From assembly GCF_014652475.1 (NCBI RefSeq), contig NZ_BMYW01000002.1, positions 62,001 through 126,000 of the forward strand: a stretch of DNA of 64,000 bases, given 5' to 3'. This document shows positions 26,721 to 39,105 of this stretch, piece by piece. Every line of letters starts with the position of its first letter. Within the stretch, counting starts at the first letter, position 1. The position numbers and the translations under genes are program-made. This stretch comes from Vogesella alkaliphila (GTDB lineage: Bacteria; Pseudomonadota; Gammaproteobacteria; Burkholderiales; Chromobacteriaceae). A model generated the notes under the pieces. It was given only the letters and a program-made list of their open reading frames with translations, searched no databases and was not told the DNA's origin.

Positions 26721-27605
26721 TTAGATCATGCCCTTGCTTTTCAGCAGTTCGAACATGGTCTTGCCGATCTCGGCCGGGCTGCGGGTGTAGGCGATGCCAG
26801 CCTGCTCGAAAGCCTTGAACTTCTCTTCGGCAGTACCCTTGCCGCCGGAGATGATGGCGCCAGCGTGGCCCATGCGCTTGCCTTTCGGGGCAGTCACACC
26901 GGCGATGTAGCCGACAACCGGCTTGGTCACGTAAGCCTTGGCGAATTCGGCCGCTTCTTCTTCAGCGGAGCCGCCGATTTCACCGATCATCACGATGGCG
27001 TCGGTGTCCGGATCGTCCTGGAACAGTTTCAGCGCGTCGATGTGGCTGGTGCCCGGGATCGGGTCGCCGCCGATACCGATGCAGGTCGACTGGCCCAGAC
27101 CCAGGGCGGTGGTTTGTGCCACGGCTTCGTAGGTCAGGGTGCCGGAACGGGACACGATACCAATGCGGCCCGGGTTGTGGATGTGCCACGGCATGATGCC
27201 GATCTTGCACTCGCCCGGAGTGATGATGCCTGGGCAGTTAGGGCCGATCAGGCGGATGCCGGCTTCGTCGACGGCTTTCTTCACGTACAGCATGTCCAGG
27301 GTCGGCACGCCTTCGGTGATGCACACGATCAGCTTCACGCCGGAATCAACGGCTTCCAGGATGGAGTCCTTGGCGAACGCTGCCGGTACGTAGATGACCG
27401 AGGCGTCAGCCTGGGTCTGGCGTACGGCGTCCTTCATGGTGTTGAACACCGGCAGGCCCAGGTGCTCGGAACCGCCCTTGCCTGGGGTCACGCCACCGAC
27501 AACCTTGGTGCCGACTTTCAGCGCCTGTTCGGCGTGGAAAGTACCGTTCTTGCCGGTGAAGCCTTGCACCAGCACTTTCGTATCTTTGTTTACCAATACG
27601 CTCAT
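26721..27605 (-). CDS. sucD: Succinyl-CoA synthetase alpha subunit
   Basis: The 294-residue protein starts [20 protein letters not shown]. It has the CoA-binding [10 protein letters not shown] segment, [19 protein letters not shown], and the phosphohistidine region with [18 protein letters not shown]. With SucC it converts succinyl-CoA to succinate with substrate-level phosphorylation. It is the last gene of the sdh-gltA-suc cluster, 27 nt after sucC. Confidence 0.97.
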   Translation of the reverse strand: MSVLVNKDTKVLVQGFTGKNGTFHAEQALKVGTKVVGGVTPGKGGSEHLGLPVFNTMKDAVRQTQADASVIYVPAAFAKDSILEAVDSGVKLIVCITEGVPTLDMLYVKKAVDEAGIRLIGPNCPGIITPGECKIGIMPWHIHNPGRIGIVSRSGTLTYEAVAQTTALGLGQSTCIGIGGDPIPGTSHIDALKLFQDDPDTDAIVMIGEIGGSAEEEAAEFAKAYVTKPVVGYIAGVTAPKGKRMGHAGAIISGGKGTAEEKFKAFEQAGIAYTRSPAEIGKTMFELLKSKGMI

Positions 27606-27632
27606 TTTGAAATCCTTATGCGGTGCAGGTGA

Positions 27633-28802
<1,170 letters not shown>

Positions 28803-28834
28803 TGAGTTTCCTTTCGGGTGGATAGTTGGCAGGC

Positions 28835-28893
28835 CTTGCGGCCAACCTTGCTATGCCTGTAATTCTGCGATTGTACCGCCCGCGGTGCGGGCG
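28835..28893. other. lpdA-sucC gap: motif copy and hairpin
   Basis: CTTGCGGCCAACCTT (28835-28849) is followed by an ACCGCCCGC/GCGGGCGGT hairpin (about 28875-28893). On the plus strand the hairpin is followed by a T-rich tract; on the minus strand it is not, so it is more likely a partial attenuator than a full stop for the TCA operon. Confidence 0.5.
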
Positions 28894-28917
28894 GTCTTGT
28901 TTAATCGTGCAGCGTGC

Positions 28918-30351
28918 TTAGCCGTGCAGTGCGCGCTTGTCGGCAGCCAGTGCCGCCTCGTGCACCACCTCGGACAGCGACGGATGGGCGTGGACAATGC
29001 GGGCCAGGTCTTCGCTGGCCGCCTTGAACTCCATCGACACCACGCCTTCGGTCACCAGCTCGGACACCATCGGGCCGATCATGTGCAGGCCGAGGATGCG
29101 GTCGGTCTTGGCGCAGGCCAGGAGCTTGACGGTACCCTGTGCCTGACCCAGGCCCAGCGCGCGACCGTTGGCGGCGAAACCGGAGGTGCCCTTCTTGTAC
29201 TCGATGCCTTCGGCCTTGAGCTGTTCTTCGGTCTTGCCGACCCAGGCGATTTCCGGCGAGGTGTAGATCACCCACGGAATCACGCCGAAGTCCACGTGCG
29301 GCTTCTGGCCGGCGATACGCTCGGCCACGGCCACGCCCTCTTCCGACGCCTTGTGCGCCAGCATCGGGCCGCGCACCACGTCGCCGATCGCCCATACGTT
29401 CGGCAGGTTGGTCAGGCAGTGGTCGTCGACCACCACGAAGCCGCGCTCGTCCAGCTGCAGGCCGACGGTTTCGGCACCGAGGCCGGCCGTGTGCGGCACG
29501 CGGCCGATGGACACGATCAGCTTGTCGAACTCGGCCTTCACGGCTTCGCCGTTCAGCTCGTAGTTCACGGTCACGCCCTTGTCGCCCTTGACGATCTCGC
29601 CGATCTTCACGCCCAGCTTGATGTCCAGGCCGGTGTCGCGGGTCAGCGTCTTGAACGCTTCCTTGGCAATCTGCTGGTCGGCAGCGGCGAGGAAGGTTGG
29701 CATGGCTTCCAGGATGGTCACGTCGGCGCCGAGGCGCTTCCACACCGAACCCATTTCCAGGCCGATCACGCCGGCGCCGATCACGCCCAGGCGGGCCGGC
29801 ACTTCGCTCAGCGCCAGCGCGCCTTCGTTGTCCAGCACGATCTGGTTGTCGGTCGGCAGGCCCGGCAGCTGACGCGGGCTGGAGCCGGTGGCAACGATCA
29901 CGTGGGTGGCTTCCAGGGTGTCAACCACGGCGCCATTGTCGGTCACTTCGATGACCCACTTGTCGCCCTGGCGGCCCTTGAGGCTACCCAGACCGTGCAC
30001 GTTGGCCACCTTGTTCTTCTTGAACAGGAAGGCGATGCCGCCGGCGTTCTTGGTGATGATGTCGTTCTTGCGCGCCAGCATCTTGGCCACGTCCATCTGG
30101 GCGCCATCGACGCTGATGCCGTGCTTCTGGAAGTCGTGCTGCACCGCGTGGAAGTTTTCCGACGACTGCAGCAGCGCCTTGGACGGAATGCAACCGACGT
30201 TCAGGCAGGTACCACCCAGAGAAGGCTTGCCTTCCGGGTTCTTGGTGGCGTCCACACAAGCGGTGCTGAAACCCAGCTGGGCAGCACGGATGGCCGCGAC
30301 GTAGCCGCCTGGGCCGCCGCCGATTACCACCACGTCAAACTGTTGACTCAT
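28918..30351 (-). CDS. lpdA: Dihydrolipoyl dehydrogenase (E3)
   Basis: The 477-residue flavoprotein starts [20 protein letters not shown] (FAD-binding GxGxxG). It has the redox disulfide in [16 protein letters not shown], the NAD site [16 protein letters not shown], and the C-terminal [13 protein letters not shown] histidine-glutamate pair. It reoxidises lipoamide in the 2-oxoglutarate dehydrogenase complex. Its location between sucB and sucC ties it to that complex rather than to pyruvate dehydrogenase. Confidence 0.97.
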   Translation of the reverse strand: MSQQFDVVVIGGGPGGYVAAIRAAQLGFSTACVDATKNPEGKPSLGGTCLNVGCIPSKALLQSSENFHAVQHDFQKHGISVDGAQMDVAKMLARKNDIITKNAGGIAFLFKKNKVANVHGLGSLKGRQGDKWVIEVTDNGAVVDTLEATHVIVATGSSPRQLPGLPTDNQIVLDNEGALALSEVPARLGVIGAGVIGLEMGSVWKRLGADVTILEAMPTFLAAADQQIAKEAFKTLTRDTGLDIKLGVKIGEIVKGDKGVTVNYELNGEAVKAEFDKLIVSIGRVPHTAGLGAETVGLQLDERGFVVVDDHCLTNLPNVWAIGDVVRGPMLAHKASEEGVAVAERIAGQKPHVDFGVIPWVIYTSPEIAWVGKTEEQLKAEGIEYKKGTSGFAANGRALGLGQAQGTVKLLACAKTDRILGLHMIGPMVSELVTEGVVSMEFKAASEDLARIVHAHPSLSEVVHEAALAADKRALHG

Positions 30352-30370
30352 GATTGTTCCTTGTATTCAT

Positions 30371-30399
30371 TGCGGCCAACCTCGCAAGGTTGGCCGCAA
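30371..30399. repeat. Inverted motif pair between sucB and lpdA
   Basis: TGCGGCCAACCT and AGGTTGGCCGCAA flank CGCA within the 81-bp gap. Read on the minus strand it is a strong hairpin inside an operon expected to be co-transcribed. Confidence 0.8.
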
Positions 30400-30432
30400 C
30401 CGGGAAAGCGGGACCAGCCGTCCCGGACAGGA

Positions 30433-31647
30433 TTACAGGTCGAGGATCAGGCGGGCCGGATCTTCGATCGCGTCCTTGATCGCCACCAGCGACAGCACCG
30501 CTTCGCGGCCGTCGATGATGCGGTGGTCGTAGGACTGTGCCAGGTACATCATCGGACGGATCACGATCTGGCCGTTTTCAACAACGGCGCGCTCTTTGGT
30601 CGCGTGCATGCCGAGGATGGCGGACTGTGGCGGGTTGATGATCGGGGTCGACATCATCGAGCCGAAGGTACCGCCGTTGGAGATGGTGTAGGTACCGCCG
30701 GTCAGCTCTTCCACGGTCAGCTTGCCTTCCTGCGCACGCTTGCCGAATTCGGCGATCTGCTTCTCGATGTCGGCCAGCGACAGCTGGTCGGCGTTGCGGA
30801 TCACCGGTACCACCAGACCACGCGGGCTGCCAACGGCGACGCCGATGTCGAAGTAACCGTGGTAGATGATGTCGTTGCCGTCAACCGAGGCGTTCACGAT
30901 CGGGAATTTCTTCAGCGCGGCCACGGCGGCCTTGACGAAGAAGCCCATGAAGCCCAGCTTCACGCCGTGCTCTTTCTCGAACTTGTCCTTGTACTTGGCG
31001 CGCAGGTCCATCAGCGGCTTCATGTTCACTTCGTTGAAAGTGGTCAGAATCGCATTGGTCTGCTGCGATTGCAGCAGGCGCTCGGCCACGCGCTGGCGCA
31101 GGCGGGACATCGCCACGCGCTGCTCCGGACGGCCGGAAGCATCGGCGGCAACCGGTGGCAGCGGCGCCAGCGGCTTGGCAGCGGCGGCAGCGGCCGGTTT
31201 GGCGGCGGCAGCGGCCACGTCTTCTTTCAGGATGCGACCGTCACGACCGGAGCCGGCCACGCCAGCCAGGTCCACGCCGCTTTCGGCAGCCAGCTTGGCA
31301 GCCGATGGCATCGCTGCGCCACCTGGCGCTGCAGCCTGTACCGGTGCCGCGGCAACCGGGGCTGGAGCAGCAGCAGCCGCTGCAGGGGCGGCATCGCCGG
31401 CGGTGGCGGCGGTGTCGATGCGGGCGATCAGCTGACCGGAAACCACGGTCGCGCCATCCTGCTCGATGATTTCGACGATCACGCCGGCCAGCGGTGCCGG
31501 CAGTTCCAGCACGACCTTGTCGGTCTCCAGATCGATCAGGTTTTCGTCACGGGCGACAGCCTGACCGACACGCTTGTGCCAGGACATCAGGGTGGCTTCG
31601 GAAACCGATTCCGGCAACTGCGGCACTTTCACTTCGATAATGGCCAT
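30433..31647 (-). CDS. sucB: Dihydrolipoyl succinyltransferase (E2 of 2-oxoglutarate dehydrogenase)
   Basis: The 404-residue protein starts [20 protein letters not shown]. It has one lipoyl domain (lysine in the [15 protein letters not shown] motif), an alanine/proline linker, the E3-binding domain ([18 protein letters not shown]) and the catalytic core ending with [14 protein letters not shown], where the histidine is the active site. It transfers the succinyl group to CoA. It lies 50 bp after sucA. Confidence 0.97.
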   Translation of the reverse strand: MAIIEVKVPQLPESVSEATLMSWHKRVGQAVARDENLIDLETDKVVLELPAPLAGVIVEIIEQDGATVVSGQLIARIDTAATAGDAAPAAAAAAPAPVAAAPVQAAAPGGAAMPSAAKLAAESGVDLAGVAGSGRDGRILKEDVAAAAAKPAAAAAAKPLAPLPPVAADASGRPEQRVAMSRLRQRVAERLLQSQQTNAILTTFNEVNMKPLMDLRAKYKDKFEKEHGVKLGFMGFFVKAAVAALKKFPIVNASVDGNDIIYHGYFDIGVAVGSPRGLVVPVIRNADQLSLADIEKQIAEFGKRAQEGKLTVEELTGGTYTISNGGTFGSMMSTPIINPPQSAILGMHATKERAVVENGQIVIRPMMYLAQSYDHRIIDGREAVLSLVAIKDAIEDPARLILDL

Positions 31648-31697
31648 GTTCTTCTCCGTTTTGGGGCGGCTGGCAGCCGCCCTTTGTTCTACAGGTG

Positions 31698-34526
31698 TTA
31701 TTTGTTAACCGACATGGCTTCTTCGATGAAGCCCTTCAGTTGCGCAACGTGCTTGCTCATGTAACCCACGGCCGGCGATGCCGACGACGGACGACCGGCA
31801 AACAGCAGGTTCTGCTTGGCGCCCAGCAGCGCCTCCAGACGGTGGCGGATCTGGTACCAGGCGCCCTGGTTGCGTGGCTCTTCCTGAACCCACATGATTT
31901 CCTTCACGTGGGAGAAGCGTGCCAGCTCGGCCTGCAGCTGTTCCGTCGGGAACGGATACAGCTGCTCGACGCGGATGATCGCCACTTCGCTGTCCAGCTC
32001 GCGCTCCTTGCGACCGTTGACCAGGTCGTAGTAGACCTGACCGGAACACAGGATCACTCGTTTCACCGCCTTGGCGTCGCTGATGCTGGCATCGCCGATC
32101 ACCGGACGGAAGCTGTGGGAGGTGAAGTCTTCCAGCGGGCTCATCGCATCCTTGTAGCGCAGCAGGCGCTTGGACAGGAAGATCACCAGCGGCTTGCGGA
32201 ACGGACGCAGTACCTGGCGGCGCAGCACGTGGAACATCTGGCTGGCTTCGGACGGCATCACGATCTGCATGTTGTGCTCGGCGCACAGCTGCAGCCAGCG
32301 TTCCAGGCGCGCGGAGGAGTGTTCCGGGCCCTGGCCATCGTAGCCGTGCGGCAGGATGGTGGTCAGGCCGCACAGACGGCCCCACTTGGTTTCGCCGGAG
32401 GAGATGAACTGGTCGATGGCGACCTGGGCACCGTTGGCGAAGTCGCCGAACTGGGCTTCCCAGATCACCAGCTGGTCCGGAGCCGAGCAGGCGTAGCCGT
32501 ATTCGTAGGCCAGTACCGCTTCTTCGTTCAGGATCGAGTCGATCACCAGGAAATCGGCCTGGTTGTCGGACATGTTGCGCAGCGGCACGTAGGTGCCCTG
32601 GTCCCAGCGCTCGCGGTTCTGGTCGTGCACGACGGCATGACGGTGCGAGAAGGTGCCGCGGCCGGAGTCTTCACCGGAGATGCGCACGCCGTAACCGTTG
32701 GTCACCAGGCTTGCGTAGGCCAGCGTTTCGGCCATGCCCCAGTCGATCGCCTGCTCGCCGGCAGCCATCGCGCGACGGGCGTCCTGCACGCGCTTCACGG
32801 TCGGGTGCAGCTTGTAGTTTTCCGGCACGGTGGTGAACTTCTCGGCCAGACGCTGGATGTCGGCGTGCGGCAGCGAGGTGTCGGTCGGGTGTGCCCAGTG
32901 GGTGCCCTGGTACTGCGACCAGTCCAGCGCGTGTTCGCGGCGGTAGTTGGACAGCACGGTCTGCTCGACGTGTTCGCCCTTATCCAGCGCGTCGCGGTAG
33001 GCCTGGATGAAGTTGTCGGCTTCGGCGGCGGTCAGCACGCCCTCGCTCACCAGACGCTCGGCGTACATCGCGCGCACGCCGCCGTGCTTGGCGATCTTCT
33101 TGTACATCATCGGCTGGGTCAGGAACGGGTCGTCGCCCTCGTTGTGGCCCAGTTTGCGGTAGCAGACGAGGTCGATGACCACGTCCTTGTTGAACTTCAT
33201 ACGGAAGTCCAACGCCGCCTGCATCACGTAGCACACCGCTTCCGGATCGTCGCCGTTGACGTGGAAGATCGGTGCTTCGATCATCTTCGCCACGTCGGTA
33301 CAGTACAGCGTGGAACGCATGTCGCGGGTATCGGAGGTGGTGAAGCCGACCTGGTTGTTGATCACGATGTGCACGGTGCCACCGGTACCGTAACCACGCG
33401 TCTGCGACAGGTTGAAGGTGCCCTGATTGACGCCGAGACCGGCAAAGGCGGAGTCACCGTGGATCAGCACCGGTACCGCGGCCTTGCGCTCGCTGTCCTT
33501 ACGGCGATCCTGGCGCGCGCGCACCGAACCCTCGACCACCGGGTTGACGATTTCCAGGTGCGACGGGTTGAACGCCAGCGACACGTGCATCGGGCCGTTG
33601 GCGGTCGGGATGTCGGAGGAGAAGCCCATGTGGTACTTCACGTCGCCGGAGGCCAGCTCCTGTGCCGCCTTGCCTTCGAACTCGGCGAACAGGTCGCGCG
33701 GCTGCTTGCCCAGGGTGTTGACCAGCACGTTCAGACGGCCGCGGTGGGCCATGCCGATGATCAGCTCTTCCACGCCCACGGCGGTGGCGTTCTGGATCAG
33801 GTGGTCCAGCGCGGCGATGGCGGATTCGCCACCTTCCAGCGAGAAGCGCTTCTGGCCGACGTACTTGGTGTGCAGGTAGCGTTCCAGCGTTTCGGCAGCG
33901 GTGATCTGCTTGAAGATGCGCTTTTTCTTGTCGGCGTTGTAGTGCGGGGTCGACAGGTCACCCTCGAAGCGCTTCTGTACCCAGTGCTTTTCTTCGGAGT
34001 TGGTGATGTGCATGTACTCGACGCCGATATTGCCGCAGTAGGTCTGCTTCAGACGGGCAATGATCTCGGACAGCGGCAGCTTTTGCGGCGCCACCAGCGA
34101 GCCGACATTGAAGTGCACCGCCATGTCGGCATCGGTCAGGCCGTGGGTGGCGTGATCCAGCTCGCGCAGCGTCGCCTGGTCCATGCGCTTCAGCGGGTCG
34201 AGGTTGGCCTGGCGCGAACCCAGTACGCGGTAGGCCGAGATCAGCTTCAGCACCGCCACCTGTTTCTGCATCGACTCCCAGTCGGTGGCGGCGCTGCTGC
34301 GCGACGCTGCCGGCGGGCGCTTGGCCAGCTGGATGAAGGATTCCTGGATCGGCTGGTGGGCGACGTCACGGTCGGCAGCACCAGGCGCGGTAGAAAGCTT
34401 GTCGAAGTAGTCCCGCCACTCCGGCGAAACGACTGTCGGATCAGCGAGGTACTGCTCGTAGAGATCCTCGATGAACGGTGCATTCCCACCAAACAGGTAG
34501 GAATGACTGTACAGGGATTGCATCAT
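31698..34526 (-). CDS. sucA: 2-oxoglutarate dehydrogenase E1 component
   Basis: The 942-residue thiamine diphosphate enzyme has the N-terminal [20 protein letters not shown] segment typical of OdhA/SucA. It also has [17 protein letters not shown], the ThDP-Mg motif [20 protein letters not shown], and [20 protein letters not shown] in the pyrimidine-binding half. It decarboxylates 2-oxoglutarate in the TCA cycle. A second methionine follows the first; either may be used. It is downstream of gltA, from which a strong inverted motif pair separates it. Confidence 0.97.
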   Translation of the reverse strand: MMQSLYSHSYLFGGNAPFIEDLYEQYLADPTVVSPEWRDYFDKLSTAPGAADRDVAHQPIQESFIQLAKRPPAASRSSAATDWESMQKQVAVLKLISAYRVLGSRQANLDPLKRMDQATLRELDHATHGLTDADMAVHFNVGSLVAPQKLPLSEIIARLKQTYCGNIGVEYMHITNSEEKHWVQKRFEGDLSTPHYNADKKKRIFKQITAAETLERYLHTKYVGQKRFSLEGGESAIAALDHLIQNATAVGVEELIIGMAHRGRLNVLVNTLGKQPRDLFAEFEGKAAQELASGDVKYHMGFSSDIPTANGPMHVSLAFNPSHLEIVNPVVEGSVRARQDRRKDSERKAAVPVLIHGDSAFAGLGVNQGTFNLSQTRGYGTGGTVHIVINNQVGFTTSDTRDMRSTLYCTDVAKMIEAPIFHVNGDDPEAVCYVMQAALDFRMKFNKDVVIDLVCYRKLGHNEGDDPFLTQPMMYKKIAKHGGVRAMYAERLVSEGVLTAAEADNFIQAYRDALDKGEHVEQTVLSNYRREHALDWSQYQGTHWAHPTDTSLPHADIQRLAEKFTTVPENYKLHPTVKRVQDARRAMAAGEQAIDWGMAETLAYASLVTNGYGVRISGEDSGRGTFSHRHAVVHDQNRERWDQGTYVPLRNMSDNQADFLVIDSILNEEAVLAYEYGYACSAPDQLVIWEAQFGDFANGAQVAIDQFISSGETKWGRLCGLTTILPHGYDGQGPEHSSARLERWLQLCAEHNMQIVMPSEASQMFHVLRRQVLRPFRKPLVIFLSKRLLRYKDAMSPLEDFTSHSFRPVIGDASISDAKAVKRVILCSGQVYYDLVNGRKERELDSEVAIIRVEQLYPFPTEQLQAELARFSHVKEIMWVQEEPRNQGAWYQIRHRLEALLGAKQNLLFAGRPSSASPAVGYMSKHVAQLKGFIEEAMSVNK

Positions 34527-34639
34527 TATTCGACCCTTTTGTCTGCGTTGCTGCTTTGCAAAAACCGTTTTGACAAAGAGAGTGGGGGTTGCCCCGCTCC
34601 CCTTGACAGAACGCTCTGCCCTGCCCCGGCGGGCAGAAA

Positions 34640-34669
34640 AAGGTTGGCCGCAAGCCTGCGGCCAACCTT
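34640..34669. repeat. Inverted motif pair between gltA and sucA
   Basis: AAGGTTGGCCGCA and TGCGGCCAACCTT form a 13-bp perfect stem directly after the gltA stop codon. Four A precede it, so on the minus strand the stem is followed by TTTTT and could terminate a fraction of gltA transcripts. Confidence 0.85.
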
Positions 34670-34678
34670 GCTTACGGC

Positions 34679-35968
34679 TTAGCGCTTGCCTTCGTCGATG
34701 AAGTCACGACGCGGCGAGCCGGTGTACAGCTGGCGCGGACGGCCGATCTTCATCGCCGGATCGGCGATCATTTCGGTCCAGTGCGAAATCCAGCCCACGG
34801 TACGTGCCAGCGCGAAGATCGGCGTGAACATCGATACCGGGATACCGATCGCGGACAGCACGATGCCGGAGTAGAAGTCGACGTTCGGGTACAGCTTGCG
34901 CTCGATGAAGTACGGGTCTTCCAGGGCGATCTTTTCCAGCGCCATGGCCAGCTTGAACTTCGGATCGTCCTGCAGGCCCAGCTCGGTCAGCACTTCGTCG
35001 CAGGTCTTCTTCATGATGGCGGCGCGCGGGTCCATGTTCTTGTACACGCGGTGGCCGAAGCCCATCAGCTTGTAGCGCTTGTCCTTCACGCCCTGCATGA
35101 ACTCGGCCACGTTGTCCACGGAACCGATTTCGTCCAGCATCTTCAGTACGGCCTCGTTGGCGCCGCCGTGCGACGGGCCCCACAGGCAGGCGATACCGGC
35201 CGCGATACACGCGAACGGGTTGGCACCGGAGGAGCCGGCCAGACGCACGGTGGAGGTGGAGGCGTTCTGCTCGTGGTCGGCGTGCAGGGTGAAGATGCGG
35301 TCCAGCGCGCGCGCGGTCACGGCATTCACCTTGTACTCTTCGCACGGGGTGGAGAACATCATGTGCAGGAAGTTCTCGGCGTAGGTCAGGCCATTCTTCG
35401 GATAGGAGAACGGCAGGCCCTTGTTGTAGCGATACGCCTGGGCCGCGATGTTCGGCAGCTTGGCGATCAGGCGGTGCGCCGAGATCTTGCGGTGATCCGC
35501 GTTATTGATGTCCAGCGAGTCGTGATAGAACGCGGACAGCGCGCCGACCACCCCCACCATCACGGCCATCGGGTGCGCGTCGCGGCGGAAGCCCTTGTAG
35601 AAGCTGATGATCTGGTCGTGCAGCATGTTGTGACGCATGATGCCGCGCTCGAATTCCTTGCGCTGTTCCGCCGTCGGCAGTTCGCCGTTCAGCAGCAGGT
35701 AGCAGACTTCGAGGTAGTCGCTCTTCTCGGCCAGTTGCTCGATCGGGTAGCCGCGGTAGTACAGCTGGCCGACGTCACCGTCGATGAAGGTGATGGCGGA
35801 CTCGCAGCTGGCGGTCGCCAGGAAGCCCGGGTCGAAGGTGAACATGCCGGTCTTGGAGAAGGCGCGGATGTCAACGACGTCCGGACCCAGGGTACCTTTC
35901 AGTACCGGCATTTCCAGCGTGTCTTTGCCGTCGTTGTAGGTGAGCGTCACTTTACGATTGTTTTCCAC
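34679..35968 (-). CDS. gltA: Citrate synthase (type II)
   Basis: The 429-residue protein starts [20 protein letters not shown], as in NADH-sensitive gammaproteobacterial-type enzymes. Catalytic residues lie in [20 protein letters not shown] (first histidine), [14 protein letters not shown] (second histidine) and NVDFYSGIV (aspartate). It condenses oxaloacetate and acetyl-CoA. It follows sdhE after 57 bp. Confidence 0.97.
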   Translation of the reverse strand: MENNRKVTLTYNDGKDTLEMPVLKGTLGPDVVDIRAFSKTGMFTFDPGFLATASCESAITFIDGDVGQLYYRGYPIEQLAEKSDYLEVCYLLLNGELPTAEQRKEFERGIMRHNMLHDQIISFYKGFRRDAHPMAVMVGVVGALSAFYHDSLDINNADHRKISAHRLIAKLPNIAAQAYRYNKGLPFSYPKNGLTYAENFLHMMFSTPCEEYKVNAVTARALDRIFTLHADHEQNASTSTVRLAGSSGANPFACIAAGIACLWGPSHGGANEAVLKMLDEIGSVDNVAEFMQGVKDKRYKLMGFGHRVYKNMDPRAAIMKKTCDEVLTELGLQDDPKFKLAMALEKIALEDPYFIERKLYPNVDFYSGIVLSAIGIPVSMFTPIFALARTVGWISHWTEMIADPAMKIGRPRQLYTGSPRRDFIDEGKR

Positions 35969-36025
35969 AGCAATACTCCCAGTCTAAATTTATGGTCGTT
36001 GTAGTAATGTTTGCTGCTGCGGGCG

Positions 36026-36274
36026 TCAGGCTGCCCGCAAGATCCCGATGATGTGCGCCAGTTCGGGATCGTCCACTTCCGCCTTGCCGTTCACGTAGTC
36101 CAGAAAGTCGTTGTCGTCGAGATCCAGACACTTCTGGTACGCAAACAGCTCGGCCGTGGTGAGCTGCTCGAAGCCGTTGGCGAGGAAGCGTTCCAGCACC
36201 AGGTCGAGTTCGAGCAGGCCACGGCGCGAGCGCCAGCGGATCCGTTTCAGTTCGATCGGATCAAAATCGGTCAT
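36026..36274 (-). CDS. sdhE: FAD assembly factor SdhE
   Basis: The 82-residue protein contains the family signature RRGLLELDLVLERF (RGxxE motif), which promotes covalent flavin attachment to SdhA. Its start overlaps the sdhB stop as ATGA, so synthesis is coupled to the enzyme subunits. Confidence 0.95.
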   Translation of the reverse strand: MTDFDPIELKRIRWRSRRGLLELDLVLERFLANGFEQLTTAELFAYQKCLDLDDNDFLDYVNGKAEVDDPELAHIIGILRAA

Positions 36275-36975
36275 ACCGCACGCTTGACCATCAGGTCCTT
36301 GATCTTGCCGATGGCCTTGGTCGGGTTCAGACCCTTAGGACATACGTCGACGCAGTTCATGATGGTATGGCAGCGGAACAGACGGTACGGGTCTTCCAGG
36401 TTGTCCAGACGCTCGTTGGTGGCTTCGTCGCGGGTATCGGCGATGAAGCGGTACGCGGCCAGCAGGCCGGCCGGGCCGACGAACTTGTCCGGGTTCCACC
36501 AGAACGACGGGCAGGACGTGGAACAGCAGGCGCACAGGATGCACTCGTACAGACCGTCCAGCTCTTCGCGATCTTCCGGCGACTGCAGACGCTCGCGCTC
36601 AGGCGGCGGCGTGTCGTTGATCACGTACGGCTTGATCGAGTGGTACTGCTTGAAGAACTGGGTCATGTCCACGATCAGGTCGCGGATGACCGGCAGGCCC
36701 GGCAGCGGACGCAGCTCGATCGGCTGTTTCAGGTCGGCGACGTTGGTCACGCAGGCCAGACCGTTCTTGCCGTTGATGTTCATCGCGTCGGAGCCGCAGA
36801 TGCCTTCGCGGCAGGAGCGGCGGAACGACAGGGTGTCGTCCATCGCCTTGAGCTTCACGATCACGTCCAGCAGCTTCACGTCGGTCGGCGACAGCTCGAC
36901 TTCGTAATCCTGCATGTAAGGCTTGGCGTCCTTGTCCGGATCGTAGCGATAGATGGAAAAACGTGCTGTTTTCAT
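36271..36975 (-). CDS. sdhB: Succinate dehydrogenase iron-sulfur subunit
   Basis: The 234-residue protein starts MKTARFSIYRYDPDKDAKPY. It has the [2Fe-2S] motif CREGICGSDAM and the two C-terminal cluster motifs CILCACCSTSCPSFWWNPD and CHTIMNCVDVCPKGLNP. It passes electrons from SdhA to the quinone. The frame is open upstream to 37029 inside the sdhA end region, but the family start is at 36975. Confidence 0.97.
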   Translation of the reverse strand: MKTARFSIYRYDPDKDAKPYMQDYEVELSPTDVKLLDVIVKLKAMDDTLSFRRSCREGICGSDAMNINGKNGLACVTNVADLKQPIELRPLPGLPVIRDLIVDMTQFFKQYHSIKPYVINDTPPPERERLQSPEDREELDGLYECILCACCSTSCPSFWWNPDKFVGPAGLLAAYRFIADTRDEATNERLDNLEDPYRLFRCHTIMNCVDVCPKGLNPTKAIGKIKDLMVKRAV

Positions 36976-36994
36976 ATAAGTCTCCGGCCGGCGC

Positions 36995-38761
36995 TTAGAA
37001 GGTACGCACTTTCGGTGCGATGTACTCAACCGACAGCGGCTTGGTGTGTACCGGCTTGTAGGTCAGACGACGATCTTCACCGTAGTACAGGGTGTGCTTC
37101 ATCCAGACTTCGTCGTCGCGCTCCTGGTAGTCGGCGTGGGCGTGGGCGCCACGGGACTCCTTGCGCGCTTCGGCCGAGATCAGGGTCGCCACCGCCACTT
37201 CGATCAGGTTTTCCAGTTCCAGCGCTTCCACGCGGGCGGTGTTGAACACCTTGGACTTGTCCTTGATCTGGGTGCGCTTCACGCGCTCGGCCACTTCCTG
37301 GATTTCCTTCACGCCCAGCGCCAGGTTTTCCGAGTTGCGGAACACGGCGGCACGCGCCTGCACGGTACGCTGCATCGCGGCACGCACGTCGGCGACTTCT
37401 TCGCCACCGGTCTGGTTGTCCAGACGCGCGATACGGTCCAGCGAGATCTGGCCGGCGTTGGCTGGCAGCGGTTTCCAGGTCGGCATTTCGCTCTTGATGA
37501 ATTCGACCATGCTGTCACCGGCCGACTTGCCGAAGACCACCAGGTCGAGCAGCGAGTTGGTACCCAGACGGTTGGCACCGTGCACCGAGGCGCACGCGCA
37601 TTCGCCGGCGGCGTAGAAGCCGTTGACGCGGGCTTCCGGGTTGTCGCCTTTCGGGATCACCACTTCGCCACGGTAGTTGGTCGGAATACCGCCCATCATG
37701 TAGTGGCAGGTCGGGATCACCGGAATCGGTTCCTTGATCGGGTCGACGCCGGCAAACTTGATGGCGATCTCGCGGATGCCAGGCAGACGCTGCTTGATGA
37801 TGTCCGGACCGAGGTGGTCCAGCTTCAGTAGCACGTGATCCTTGTTCGGGCCGCAACCGCGACCTTCCAGCACTTCCTGCTCCATCGAGCGGGCCACGAA
37901 GTCGCGCGGGGCCAGGTCTTTCAGGTTAGGGGCGTAGCGCTCCATGAAGCGCTCGCCGTTGGCGTTCAGCAGGATACCGCCCTCGCCGCGCACGCCTTCG
38001 GTAATCAGCACGCCCGCGCCGGCCACGCCGGTCGGGTGGAACTGCCAGAATTCCATGTCTTCCAGCGGGATGCCGGCGCGCACGCTCATGCCCAGGCCGT
38101 CACCGGTGTTGATGAAGGCGTTGGTGGAGGCGGCGTAGATACGGCCAGCGCCGCCGGTGGCGAACAGCACGCCCTTGGCGTGGAAGTTGTAAACCTCGCC
38201 GGTTTCCATTTCCAGCGCGGTCACGCCCACTACGTCACCGTCTTCGTCACGGATCAGGTCCAGCGCCATCCACTCGATGAAGAACTGGGTGTTGGCGCGC
38301 ACGTTGCGCTGGTACAGGGTGTGCAGCATGGCGTGACCGGTACGGTCGGCCGCGGCGCAGGCACGCTGCACCGGCGCTTCGCCTTCGTTCTGGGTGTGGC
38401 CGCCGAACGGGCGCTGGTAGATCTTGCCGTTTTCCAGACGGTCGAACGGCATGCCGAAGTGCTCAAGCTCGATCACGGCTTCAGGCGCCTTGCGGCACAT
38501 GAATTCGATGGCGTCCTGGTCACCCAGCCAGTCCGAACCCTTCACGGTATCGAACATGTGCCATTCCCAGCGGTCTTCCTGCACGTTGCCCAGCGAGGCG
38601 GAGATACCACCTTGTGCGGCAACGGTGTGCGAACGGGTCGGGAATACTTTGGACAGTACGGCAGTTTTCAGGCCGGACTCGGACAGTTGCAAGGCAGCAC
38701 GCAGACCTGCGCCACCGCCGCCAACAATTACTGCATCAAATCGACGAACGGGAATGGTCAT
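36995..38761 (-). CDS. sdhA: Succinate dehydrogenase flavoprotein subunit
   Basis: The 588-residue protein starts MTIPVRRFDAVIVGGGGAGL. It has the flavin-attachment histidine in FPTRSHTVAAQGG, and active-site residues in QFHPTGVAGAGVLITEG and HGANRLGTNSLLDLVVFG. It oxidises succinate to fumarate at the inner membrane. The start overlaps the sdhD stop by one base (TAATG). Confidence 0.97.
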   Translation of the reverse strand: MTIPVRRFDAVIVGGGGAGLRAALQLSESGLKTAVLSKVFPTRSHTVAAQGGISASLGNVQEDRWEWHMFDTVKGSDWLGDQDAIEFMCRKAPEAVIELEHFGMPFDRLENGKIYQRPFGGHTQNEGEAPVQRACAAADRTGHAMLHTLYQRNVRANTQFFIEWMALDLIRDEDGDVVGVTALEMETGEVYNFHAKGVLFATGGAGRIYAASTNAFINTGDGLGMSVRAGIPLEDMEFWQFHPTGVAGAGVLITEGVRGEGGILLNANGERFMERYAPNLKDLAPRDFVARSMEQEVLEGRGCGPNKDHVLLKLDHLGPDIIKQRLPGIREIAIKFAGVDPIKEPIPVIPTCHYMMGGIPTNYRGEVVIPKGDNPEARVNGFYAAGECACASVHGANRLGTNSLLDLVVFGKSAGDSMVEFIKSEMPTWKPLPANAGQISLDRIARLDNQTGGEEVADVRAAMQRTVQARAAVFRNSENLALGVKEIQEVAERVKRTQIKDKSKVFNTARVEALELENLIEVAVATLISAEARKESRGAHAHADYQERDDEVWMKHTLYYGEDRRLTYKPVHTKPLSVEYIAPKVRTF

Positions 38762-39105
38762 TACAGCCCCCATACAACCTTAAGCGAATAAATAAAACAG
38801 GACACCAGCCAAACCGCGGTCAGGGTGTGCATGGTCAAACGCACGCCAACCGGTTTGATGTAGTCCATCCAGAGATCACGAATACCTACCCATGCATGCA
38901 GGAACAGCGCGATCAAGGTGGTCTGGGTCAGCACTTTTACCCAGGTCTGGCCGAACAGCAGCTTCCAGCCTTCGTAGCCGGAAGGCATCGCCAGCAGGAA
39001 CAGGATCAGGGCGGCGGTATACACCAGCATGATCACGGCCGTGGCACGCTGGACGATCCAGTCTTTCAGGCCGTAGTGAGCACCGACAACTTGACGGTTT
39101 ACCAT
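38761..39105 (-). CDS. sdhD: Succinate dehydrogenase membrane anchor SdhD
   Basis: The 114-residue protein has three predicted membrane helices; HAWVGIRDLWMDYIKPVGVR contains the heme/quinone-site histidine and the family's DYxKP pattern. It anchors SdhAB and helps form the quinone site. It overlaps sdhC by 7 nt. Confidence 0.93.
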   Translation of the reverse strand: MVNRQVVGAHYGLKDWIVQRATAVIMLVYTAALILFLLAMPSGYEGWKLLFGQTWVKVLTQTTLIALFLHAWVGIRDLWMDYIKPVGVRLTMHTLTAVWLVSCFIYSLKVVWGL

